Assembly (NCBI GenBank): GCA_019348365.1
Contig: JAHWJO010000070.1
Location: forward strand, 1 to 12,763
DNA length: 12,763 bases
Origin: Armatimonadota bacterium
Lineage (GTDB): Bacteria > Armatimonadota > DTGP01 > JAHWJO01
Reading direction: 5' to 3'
The notes below the pieces were generated by a model. The model made no database searches. It saw nothing but the letters and a program-made list of their open reading frames with translations, and was not told where the DNA came from. Shown one piece after another: positions 7,013 to 12,763 of this stretch (position 1 is the stretch's first letter; every line of letters begins with the position of its first letter). The position numbers and the translations under genes are program-made.

Positions 7013-8425
7013 TTACTCCCCCTGTTTCTTCACGGGGGCGGGACCCGTCGGGGTTCCGAGCTTCGGGTTGAGTACCGTTAGCGGCAGGTCGATCCGGTTC
7101 TCGCTCGCCATGATCCGTGGATCGTAATCGTAGGGGCGGTCGGGATCCAGATCGTCCAGCTCCGCCGCGAACTTCAGCAGCGGGTCTTCTTCTTTCGTCT
7201 TCGGCAGCTTCACCTCGACCGGCTCGGCGCGGAGAGCCACCAGCGTCACTGTTGTCGGGCCGTGGGGAGTCTGGGGGTCCAGCGGGAGCTGCCCACTGTA
7301 GCTGTTCCCCTCTCCACGGGTCAGCTCCACGACCTTTTTCTTCCGGTCTTCCCGCGCGAACACCCGTACGTTCGGAGTCATCCCCGCCGGTACTTTGAGC
7401 TTCACACTGACGTTTACCGTCCCCCCGGAGGGGACCATGCTCGGTTCCATTCGCGGCTCGGTGAGGAGGATCGCTTCGCTGGCGACTTCGGATTTCCTGT
7501 CGCTGGCGGCCGGGGCGAGCTTCACCGTCTCCAGCCAGGCGCGGGGCCCGAGGGACTTTTCCTCCTCGGCGGGTTCCATCCAGAAGGTTCCGGCCTGGCT
7601 CCGCACCTCTTTGTAATTCGGGGCGCTGACCGCGATCAGGATTTCCCCCGGCAGGAGCGTCTTCCGCTTCTCTTTAGGGGTGGATTGTCGCTCGTTCAAC
7701 ACAGCTCGCGCCGCCTTGTCCTGGAGCTGCTTCTTCGTTTTCTCCTGAATCTGTTTCCGGGTCGCTTTGGCGACGTTCTGCGCCACCCCCGATGCGACCG
7801 GAGCGGGATTGCCCGTCACGACCGACGCGGCAGCCCCTTTAGCGAGATCCGCTGCGCCGGATCGCACGGTCTCCCTCGCGACCCCGGTGGCGGTATCCAG
7901 CGCCGAGTCAGCGATACGAAGAGGCGCGGTCACCACTTTCCCGATCCCCCCCGCGATCCGGGACAGCAGCCCCTTCTGGCGCGACGGCTGCAAGCGCAGG
8001 ATCTTGAGTGAATCCACCGCCAGCAAGTACTGTCCATCGGAGCCGGTCTTCGTCCATGCGACCACTTTCCCGTCCTTGTCCATCAGGGCGACCGTGGCAT
8101 CGCCCACCGGCTTTCCGGCAAGGTCCACCACTCTTCCGTAAATCGCGCCCGGCTTGAGATCGACGGAGGAGTCGGGCGTAGCCGCAGGCGGGCTGGTCGG
8201 AGACGGTTGCGGCGCGGCTTCCTTCGGGGGGGCGGCTTCTTTCTCTGGTGCGGCCTCTTTCGCCGGTTCGGGAGGGGGAGACTCCTTCGCGGGCGCGGGA
8301 GGAGCGGGCGCTTCCCCCATGGGAGGCATCGAAGGGGAATCCCCAACAGGTGCGGCATGTGCGCCGGAGATCAGGAGGCCCAGAGCCATGAGGGCTGTCC
8401 ACAGGGATCGAGTGAAACTATGCAT
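7013..8425 (-). CDS. secreted protein with Pro/Ala/Glu-rich linker and split carboxypeptidase-regulatory-like domain
   Basis: A 470-residue exported protein of unknown function. Start: AAAGGAG 6 nt before the ATG. Residues 1-24 are a signal peptide ending A-H-A. Residues about 26-88 form a low-complexity linker rich in Pro, Ala, Lys and Glu (repeated KEAAP-like units). Residues about 91-137 resemble the first strands of a carboxypeptidase regulatory-like (Ig/transthyretin-type) domain: GAIYGRVVDLAGKPVGDATV and SDGQYLLAV. The expected closing strand, LPGEILIAVSAPNYKEV, appears only at about 258-273. In between lie about 115 residues of Ala/Gly/Lys-rich, probably helical sequence. The C-terminal part (about 310-420) looks like another beta-sandwich (GGTVNVSVKLKVPAGMTPNV). 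It is probably periplasmic or cell-surface. It lies downstream of a long non-coding region and ends at the shared palindromic terminator. Confidence 0.8.
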   Translation of the reverse strand: MHSFTRSLWTALMALGLLISGAHAAPVGDSPSMPPMGEAPAPPAPAKESPPPEPAKEAAPEKEAAPPKEAAPQPSPTSPPAATPDSSVDLKPGAIYGRVVDLAGKPVGDATVALMDKDGKVVAWTKTGSDGQYLLAVDSLKILRLQPSRQKGLLSRIAGGIGKVVTAPLRIADSALDTATGVARETVRSGAADLAKGAAASVVTGNPAPVASGVAQNVAKATRKQIQEKTKKQLQDKAARAVLNERQSTPKEKRKTLLPGEILIAVSAPNYKEVRSQAGTFWMEPAEEEKSLGPRAWLETVKLAPAASDRKSEVASEAILLTEPRMEPSMVPSGGTVNVSVKLKVPAGMTPNVRVFAREDRKKKVVELTRGEGNSYSGQLPLDPQTPHGPTTVTLVALRAEPVEVKLPKTKEEDPLLKFAAELDDLDPDRPYDYDPRIMASENRIDLPLTVLNPKLGTPTGPAPVKKQGE

Positions 8426-8823
8426 CGGATGCTCCTTTGGGTCTGCTTGTAAGAGGTTCTGTCAGGTATATACCCAATCCGGCGCGTTTTGATTTCCGTA
8501 GAGGAGGGTAATGGACCGACCTTTCCCGCAGGGAGCAAGCGACTGTAACGCTGATGAATGGCCAAATTGCTTAAACCGATGAGCACATGAAGCACGTTAT
8601 CCGCGGTGGGAGTGATCTCCTCCGTTGCCCAGGGCCCGGCCCTCTGCCCTCCGGGCATTCACCCGCCTTCGGCCCAGTGTCGGCCTTCGTTGACACTACT
8701 GAAGCCAGAACAAGGAAGGTGGCCCTATTGATTTTCTGCTTGGTTGCAGGATCGTAGGCCAAACGCAGGGACACTCTCGAAAGAGTTTTTCTAAATGAAG
8801 GCACTCCCTACTTTATCCTTCCG
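8426..8823. other. intergenic leader region upstream of the secreted protein gene
   Basis: About 400 bp with no convincing gene. On the minus strand an unassigned frame stays open over 8571-8804 without a family signature or good start. There is a perfect 6-bp stem with a 10-nt loop (AGTGTC 8676-8681 / GACACT 8692-8697) and a GCCC-TCC-GGGC hairpin at 8646-8656. TATATA at 8467-8472 could be the -10 of the minus-strand gene, but a good -35 is lacking. The remaining 140 bp before the RqcH gene end (9018-9157) show nothing clear. Confidence 0.4.
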
Positions 8824-9017
8824 ATTCTCTTCCATGTCCATCCGGCTCCTTTTCTGTCATTCCGAGCGAAGCGAGGAATCTGCCCCCGAGGACGAAAGAC
8901 TCTCTCCCTTACAAAAGGCTCTCTTATAGGACGAACGACTCTCTCCCATAAGGTCAGATCCCTCGCCTACGCTCGGGATGACATGCGAGTACGACTCGGG
9001 ATGATATGGAAGAGAGT
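8824..9017. repeat. nested inverted-repeat element (REP/MITE-like)
   Basis: Two pairs of imperfect inverted repeats lie one inside the other. The inner arms are 8855-8882 (TGTCATTCCGAGCGAAGCG, continuing to AATCTG) and 8955-8983, which is the reverse complement with a few changes. The outer arms are 8824-8848 (starting ATTCTCTTCCATGTCC) and 8993-9017. The centre holds a direct repeat, GGACGAAAGACTCTCTCCC at 8890-8908 and a copy with one mismatch at 8929-8947. No transposase frame is present. The inner arms resemble a TCATTCCGAGCGAAGCGAGGAATCT-type repeat common between genes in unrelated bacteria. Confidence 0.75.
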
Positions 9018-9157
9018 CGGATGGATATGACGGTACCGATCGGGAGGGCAGGAGCGTATCTGCCGGGATTACAGGAGTATTCCTATCATCTGGTCAGGGG
9101 GCGATAGCCTGTGCTTAATTCGTGTGTTGAAGGGCGGCGGTAAGGGGAAGCAGGGTT

Positions 9158-10849
9158 TCACTCCTGCTCGACGTGGAGCGTTTTCTCGTGGGTATAGAGG
9201 GCCTGTCCGGGTCCGGAGCCTCGGGGTTTGCGGACGTACTTCTTCAGCGTGTAGTCAACCGGGACGATGCCTGCGTGCTTGGATTCGCTGTGGGCTGCCG
9301 CGATCTTCGCCGCTTCGACGAGGGTCCGGTGGGGCACGGCCTCCGGCTTCTTCGCGGTGCGGATCACGACATGCGCCGATGCCCCGGCGCGGACGTGCAG
9401 CCAGAGGTCGGTGGGGGCGGCCAGCTTCGTGGTGAGGGTGTCGTTCCCCTCCCGGTGCTCCCCGTACCAGATTTCGTACCCGTCGGTCGATTGGGTCCGC
9501 CGCACGCCCGGAGCGGGTCGGCGGACCTCTTCCTTCGCCTCTCTTCTCCCCTGGGGCTCCGCCGGGCTGACCGTCCCAATCTCCCGGAGGATCTCCAGCA
9601 GCCGATCTTCTTCCGCGCTTTCCGTCTCATGGGCCAGGCGTCGCCACTCTTCCAGCTTCTGCCGCTCCGCTTCCTTGCGTTCCGTCAGGTGCACCAGGCT
9701 GCTCTTCGCCTTGCGGTGACGGCGGAAGTACGCTTCGGCGTTCTCCTGCGTGGAAAGGAGGGGGTCCAGCTCGATCCGAATCGGCGTCAGGTCGGGATCG
9801 TAGTAGTTGGGCAGGTCCGCTTCAGCCTGTCCCCGCTCCAGGACGCCGGCGTTGGCCTGGAGGATCTCGCCCATGATGCGATAGGTCTCGGCTTTTTCCG
9901 CTTCGGCCTGTGCATCTTCGTGCTCCCGGAGCCGCCGTTCGGCCCGCCCTATGAGGTCGTTCAGCCGTTCCCGGGCTTCCCCCCGCAGCCGTTCGATATT
10001 GACCTGTCGTGTTTGGAAGTCGTGGCTGATCTCCAGCGCGAGGCTCATTGAGGGCGCGCGGTCCTGGCGGGTTTCCGGTACGCTGAGGCTTTCGAAGGCC
10101 CATGCATCGGAAGGGTGTCCCTCCTCATCCAGCAGGAGGGTCGGCGAGAACTGCTCCCCACGAACCTGCTCCATCAGGTCGCGCAGGGCCCCCGTCACCG
10201 CATCCGGAGTGGGACTCACCGCCCTCGCCAGTGCCTCTTTCGCCAGGAACGGTCCCACGTTGGCCAGGGCCTTCACGATCCCCTGCGCCGTCACCTTTTC
10301 GCCGAGCGCGCCCAGGGCGTTCCGGACATCCGCCTCAGCCGCCGAGATCGGGTCCGGCTTCGCGGGGGCGGGCGGGGGCAGATAGGGTCGCCCGGGCAGG
10401 ATCTCCCGGACCCGGTTGATGCGTCCGCTGACGTGCTTGATCGAGTCGAGGATCCGGCCCTCCGCATCCAGCAGAGTGAGATTGCTGTGTTTCCCCATCA
10501 TCTCGGCGACGAGCGTGTGCGCGCCGTCCGACCGCTCGAACCGGAAACGCGCGATTCGCTCCAGCCCGGACGGCTCCACGGCGGCCAGCCGCGCTCCTTC
10601 GAGGTGCTTGCGGAGCACCATGCAGAACTGGGGCGGCGACGCCGGGTTCGGGGGGGACTCGCGGATGAAGTGGAGCCGAAACCGCTGCGGGTGGACGGAG
10701 AGGAGCAATAGATGGCGCTCGCTCCCGGCCCGGAGATGCAGGTAAATCTCCTCCGATGACGGCTGGTAGATCTTCGTGATCTGGGCATCCCGCGACGCAC
10801 GGCGGATCTCCGAGACGGCCGCCGCCATGACCACGCTGTCAAACGGCAT
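9158..10849 (-). CDS. rqcH: RqcH / NFACT-family ribosome quality control protein (Rqc2 homolog, formerly FbpA-like)
   Basis: A 563-residue protein, usual length for bacterial RqcH. RqcH binds stalled 50S subunits carrying peptidyl-tRNA and recruits tRNA-Ala to add C-terminal alanine tails that mark the chain for degradation. Domains: NFACT-N (about 1-160, with the family segments QFCMVLRKHLEGARL and AEMMGKHSNLTLLD), a helix-hairpin-helix-like middle part (about 175-250), a long coiled coil (about 275-435, rich in Glu/Arg/Ala), and NFACT-R (about 454-563: DGYEIWYG, NDTLTTKLA, DLWLHVRAG, then a Lys/Arg-rich KKYVRKPRG stretch). The DR dipeptide needed for tRNA binding in B. subtilis RqcH (D97-R98) is E97-R98 here. 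Start: AAGGAG 6 nt before the ATG at 10849. The gene is divergent from the STAS gene. No RqcP or other ribosome-rescue gene is adjacent. Confidence 0.95.
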   Translation of the reverse strand: MPFDSVVMAAAVSEIRRASRDAQITKIYQPSSEEIYLHLRAGSERHLLLLSVHPQRFRLHFIRESPPNPASPPQFCMVLRKHLEGARLAAVEPSGLERIARFRFERSDGAHTLVAEMMGKHSNLTLLDAEGRILDSIKHVSGRINRVREILPGRPYLPPPAPAKPDPISAAEADVRNALGALGEKVTAQGIVKALANVGPFLAKEALARAVSPTPDAVTGALRDLMEQVRGEQFSPTLLLDEEGHPSDAWAFESLSVPETRQDRAPSMSLALEISHDFQTRQVNIERLRGEARERLNDLIGRAERRLREHEDAQAEAEKAETYRIMGEILQANAGVLERGQAEADLPNYYDPDLTPIRIELDPLLSTQENAEAYFRRHRKAKSSLVHLTERKEAERQKLEEWRRLAHETESAEEDRLLEILREIGTVSPAEPQGRREAKEEVRRPAPGVRRTQSTDGYEIWYGEHREGNDTLTTKLAAPTDLWLHVRAGASAHVVIRTAKKPEAVPHRTLVEAAKIAAAHSESKHAGIVPVDYTLKKYVRKPRGSGPGQALYTHEKTLHVEQE

Positions 10850-10903
10850 CGGGCGCTCCTTCCTCCCGCCGAAACGGTCGCTCAGCCAGCGGCAGCCCGG
10901 TTG

Positions 10904-10932
10904 ATTTTAACCCTCTGAGTGGGTTGCTACAA
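10904..10932 (-). promoter_or_regulatory. putative promoter of rqcH
   Basis: On the minus strand, TTGTAG (10932-10927) and TAAAAT (10909-10904) are separated by exactly 17 bp. The -10 matches the consensus at five of six bases and the -35 at three. Predicted 5' leader about 48 nt. Confidence 0.5.
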
Positions 10933-10933
10933 T
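10905..10933 (+). promoter_or_regulatory. putative extended -10 promoter of the STAS gene
   Basis: TACAAT (10928-10933) is preceded by TGC, an extended -10 element. At 17-bp spacing the -35 would be TTTTAA (10905-10910), a poor match that an extended -10 could compensate. A better hexamer, TTGATT at 10901, has 21-bp spacing. The leader before the ATG would be about 77 nt. Confidence 0.55.
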
Positions 10934-11016
10934 AGCCCTGTTTCATCGCTCCTGCTTCTCTTCCGAGGATTCTCCCTCACTCCGGTCCCTGACTCGATAG
11001 CGAAGAAACCCACACC

Positions 11017-11346
11017 ATGTTTAACTATAAGCGTAAGACTCATCAAGACGGCGCCCCGGTGCTCATTCTGAACGGGGTGCTCGATCTCAGCAGCGCCGCC
11101 GAATTACGGAACGAATTGCGGCGTCTCATCGAGGACGGCAACGGCAAGATCATCGTCGATCTGGACGGGCTGGATTACCTGGACAGCACCGGCCTGGGCG
11201 TGCTCGTCGGCGCGCTGGCGAGAATCCGGGAGCGGGGGGGCGATCTGCCCATCGTTGTCAACGAGCCGAAGAACCGCCGGATTTTCGACATCACGAAGCT
11301 GAGTTACGTCTTTCCCCTGTACGGCCATTTGAACGAGGTGCCGTAG
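11017..11346 (+). CDS. STAS-domain protein, anti-sigma factor antagonist-like (SpoIIAA/RsbV type)
   Basis: A 109-residue single STAS domain, the normal size for an anti-anti-sigma factor. Family members bind an anti-sigma kinase unless phosphorylated on a Ser/Thr, so freeing a sigma factor. The signature is D56-S57-T58-G-L-G-V at the N-terminus of a helix. By comparison with RsbV, T58 is the phosphoacceptor. The first half shows the strand-helix order of the fold (VLILNGVLDLSSAAELRNEL, then IIVDLDGLDYL). The start has only a weak purine-rich GAAGAAA upstream. No anti-sigma kinase, PP2C phosphatase or sigma factor gene is present in the window, so its partners must be elsewhere. A cheaper alternative role is a bactofilin- or transport-type STAS regulator. 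The CDGSH gene follows after 57 bp and may be cotranscribed. Confidence 0.9.
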   Translation: MFNYKRKTHQDGAPVLILNGVLDLSSAAELRNELRRLIEDGNGKIIVDLDGLDYLDSTGLGVLVGALARIRERGGDLPIVVNEPKNRRIFDITKLSYVFPLYGHLNEVP

Positions 11347-11403
11347 ATCTCCCCTGTTGCAACCGACAGCCACTTGACTTCTCTATCGAAAAGGAGACCC
11401 ATT

Positions 11404-11646
11404 ATGGCAGAGGTGACGCTGCGCGTTTTGGAAAACGGTCCCATCCTGGTGACCGGAGAGGTGAACATCGTGGATGCCAACGGCAATCCCGTTTCGCAAC
11501 CGGCCCGGGGATGGGCCTTGTGCCGCTGCGGGGGCTCCATGACGAAGCCGTTCTGTGACGGCACCCACTCGAAAATCGGATTTCAGGCCGCCACCCAGGC
11601 CGTTCTGGAGGCGGAACGCGAGGGCCAGGATTCCGGGAGAGGATGA
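11404..11646 (+). CDS. small CDGSH-type [2Fe-2S] iron-sulfur protein
   Basis: An 80-residue protein with one CDGSH iron-sulfur domain. The cluster ligands C40-R-C42, C51 and H55 are visible in CRCGGS...KPFCDGTH, giving the 3-Cys/1-His coordination of mitoNEET-like proteins, whose clusters are redox-active and labile. The N-terminal half (VTLRVLENGPILVTGEV) is the usual short beta segment of bacterial CDGSH proteins. There is no signal peptide or membrane helix, so it is likely cytoplasmic. The start at 11404 is chosen for AAAAGGAG 7 nt upstream; an ATG ten codons earlier (11374) lacks a ribosome-binding site. The physiological role of this family in bacteria is poorly defined. The transcription unit ends at the terminator at 11763. 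Confidence 0.93.
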   Translation: MAEVTLRVLENGPILVTGEVNIVDANGNPVSQPARGWALCRCGGSMTKPFCDGTHSKIGFQAATQAVLEAEREGQDSGRG

Positions 11647-11762
11647 TCTCTCCTGTCCCCATGAATCTTGACAGCCTGATGTTTCGACACCGGGTGGTCC
11701 GTAGCGGTTGATTTATTTCCAATCCCATTCCTGCCCACAAGATTCGTTAGCGCATGTACTAC

Positions 11763-11804
11763 AAAAAGAGGCCATCCCTCAACTCTGGGGGATGGCCTCT
11801 TTTT
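11763..11804. terminator. bidirectional intrinsic terminator
   Basis: Perfect 16-bp inverted repeat AAAAAGAGGCCATCCC (11763-11778) / GGGATGGCCTCTTTTT (11789-11804) with a 10-nt loop. It has a T-run on each strand and lies between the convergent CDGSH and LolA-like genes. Confidence 0.95.
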
Positions 11805-11824
11805 CTTACACATTCTATTTGCAC

Positions 11825-12577
11825 TTACAGCTTGAAGGCGCTTAAGGGGATCGGCTTGTTCACGACGATGTTGGAAAGCCGGCTCGAAGCGCCCAGTTTT
11901 CCCTGGTCGTTGTAAACCTTGATGATCGTTGGAGACCAGATGCCGGGCGCGACCTGCTGGACACCCTCGAATCGCATGTCCATCTTCAGATCGTTGTCCC
12001 GCTTCTGATGGAAGGTCTGCCGCCGCACTACGACCTTTCGGGCCGGGTCCACCCAGATGAGTCGCCGGGAGGGGTCCTCCCTGAAGTTCTTGAAGCGCAG
12101 CTCGTAAACGTGAAACGGCTTGCCGTTCACGCTGTCGGTTCGGAGGAATTTCCAGGTGTAGTCTTCCAACTGGTCCGCCGTCAGGATGCCGAAATCGAGG
12201 AGGCCCTGCTTCTGTCCGGGGTCGTTCACCAGGTTCTTCTCCCGGCGAATGGGGCCGTACTTGATCAGCTTGGTGTTCCCGTTGATGATGTAGATGACGG
12301 ACATCGGCCCGACATTCCCGTCCACCTTGAGGCGGTCGGGATACTGGTAAGAGATCCGGCTCGATTTGACCCGGTACGACTGGGCGTAGTCCTTACGGAT
12401 TTTTACCAGCTCGTCCATGTTCGCCTGCTGGACCGTCATCGTGCCGGAAAAGCTCCGTACGGGAGCGGCCAGGCTGCGGAGGTCCGGAGCCGCTGCGGCC
12501 TGCGCGGCCACAGCGATGAACAGTCCCGCCGCCGCTGTGAGCGAGCGGACGGATCGATGAGATCGAATGGAAGGCAC
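11825..12577 (-). CDS. secreted LolA-like protein (outer membrane lipoprotein-sorting type fold)
   Basis: A 250-residue exported protein. The start is GTG at 12577, supported by AAGGAG 7 nt upstream. Residues 1-30 are a signal peptide (Arg-rich n-region, AAAGLFIAVAAQA core, cleavage near A-A-A). The mature part has the order of a LolA/LolB-like lipocalin-type half barrel: SFSGTMTVQQ, then a pair of strands (SRISYQYPDRLKVDG, VIYIINGNTKLIKY), a helical DFGILTADQLEDYTWKFL segment, YELRFKN, LIWVDPARKVVVRRQTF and MRFEGVQQVAPGIWSPT. The LIWVDP...VVRR pairing is the typical LolA-like C-terminal signature. No lipobox cysteine is seen, so it is a soluble periplasmic protein rather than a lipoprotein. 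It may carry lipoproteins or lipids in the envelope, but the family call rests on pattern only. It ends 20 bp from the shared terminator. Confidence 0.72.
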   Translation of the reverse strand: MPSIRSHRSVRSLTAAAGLFIAVAAQAAAAPDLRSLAAPVRSFSGTMTVQQANMDELVKIRKDYAQSYRVKSSRISYQYPDRLKVDGNVGPMSVIYIINGNTKLIKYGPIRREKNLVNDPGQKQGLLDFGILTADQLEDYTWKFLRTDSVNGKPFHVYELRFKNFREDPSRRLIWVDPARKVVVRRQTFHQKRDNDLKMDMRFEGVQQVAPGIWSPTIIKVYNDQGKLGASSRLSNIVVNKPIPLSAFKL

Positions 12578-12664
12578 TATCCTACTCCTTAAACTACGAA
12601 AAAACAGTCACAATTAGCACTTCAATAGGAAACCATCCATGCATACGGCCACGGCTGGTTTCAA

Positions 12665-12763
12665 CTAACACCGGACAGGTCCTCTGCCCTGCATTAACTT
12701 TTTAAGGAACGGGCAGCCCAGATGGAGGGCCGCCAGGTACCGCTCGGCGTCGATGGCGGCCCT
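12665..12763 (-). CDS. thioredoxin reductase, C-terminal fragment (cut by window edge)
   Basis: A minus-strand frame enters at the right edge and stops at TAG (12665-12667), giving 32 residues that begin RAAIDAERYLAAL. The A-A-I/L-D-A-E-R-Y-L motif is the hallmark C-terminal helix of bacterial thioredoxin-disulfide reductase (TrxB), where it closes the FAD domain. The tail that follows (HLGCPFLKKLMQGRGPVRC) is longer than usual. The rest of the gene lies outside the window. It runs in the same direction as the LolA-like gene, 87 bp upstream of it. The call depends on one short motif. Confidence 0.65.
   Translation of the reverse strand, partial: RAAIDAERYLAALHLGCPFLKKLMQGRGPVRC

Noticed and set aside
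8774..8793. Small hairpin ACTCT-CGAA-AGAGT followed by TTTTTC
   Set aside because: The stem is only 5 bp and AT-rich, and no plus-strand gene lies upstream, so it is not called a terminator.
8824..9017. CRISPR array
   Set aside because: There are only two copies of the direct repeat, they sit inside inverted repeats, and no cas gene or regular spacers are present.
9173..10051. Plus-strand open frame of 292 codons inside rqcH
   Set aside because: Antisense shadow; the minus-strand RqcH protein is full length with clear domains.

Overview
The window looks like chromosomal sequence from a GC-rich bacterium, most likely of the phylum Armatimonadota. The best clue is the prepilin-like protein at 5887-6672. 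Its N-terminal helix runs into an LFPVFAKAREKAR-type sequence and it ends in an H-X9-DG motif, a combination typical of the large pseudopilin families of Armatimonadota and Planctomycetes-like bacteria. Gene starts carry clear Shine-Dalgarno sequences (GGAG/AAGGAG, 6-8 nt spacing). The phylum is an inference; I could run no search.

Layout. (1) 1-330: non-coding, with two inverted copies of a dispersed palindrome and a tandem 14-mer. (2) 331-4752: three same-strand genes, probably one transcription unit: a GlmM-type phosphohexomutase paralog lacking the catalytic serine, a secreted GH28-like beta-helix protein, and a second GlmM-type mutase with an intact active site. (3) 5082-5678: an ArsR-like regulator with a C-terminal DUF2087 domain, followed by an intrinsic terminator. 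(4) 5887-6672: the H-X9-DG pseudopilin. (5) 6717-6924: tRNA-Ser(CGA) with its own strong promoter, then a perfect 64-bp palindrome that probably ends transcription from both sides. (6) 7013-8425 (minus): a secreted protein with a Pro/Ala/Glu-rich linker and a split carboxypeptidase-regulatory-like domain. (7) 8426-9157: non-coding, with nested inverted repeats. (8) 9158-10849 (minus): RqcH/NFACT ribosome-rescue factor, divergent from (9) a STAS anti-sigma-antagonist-like protein and a CDGSH iron-sulfur protein, with overlapping divergent promoters between. (10) A bidirectional terminator, then on minus a LolA-like secreted protein and, at the right edge, the C-terminal end of what looks like thioredoxin reductase.

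How the genes work together. Most look like housekeeping or envelope genes placed side by side. The exception is the mutase / beta-helix / mutase cluster, where sugar-phosphate metabolism flanks a polysaccharide-active-like secreted protein. I see no CRISPR array, transposase, toxin-antitoxin pair or recognisable defence system. The most novel item is the first mutase. It has lost the phosphoserine (Gly97) and differs at several other conserved active-site positions while keeping the fold motifs, which suggests a pseudoenzyme or regulatory subunit beside its intact paralog.
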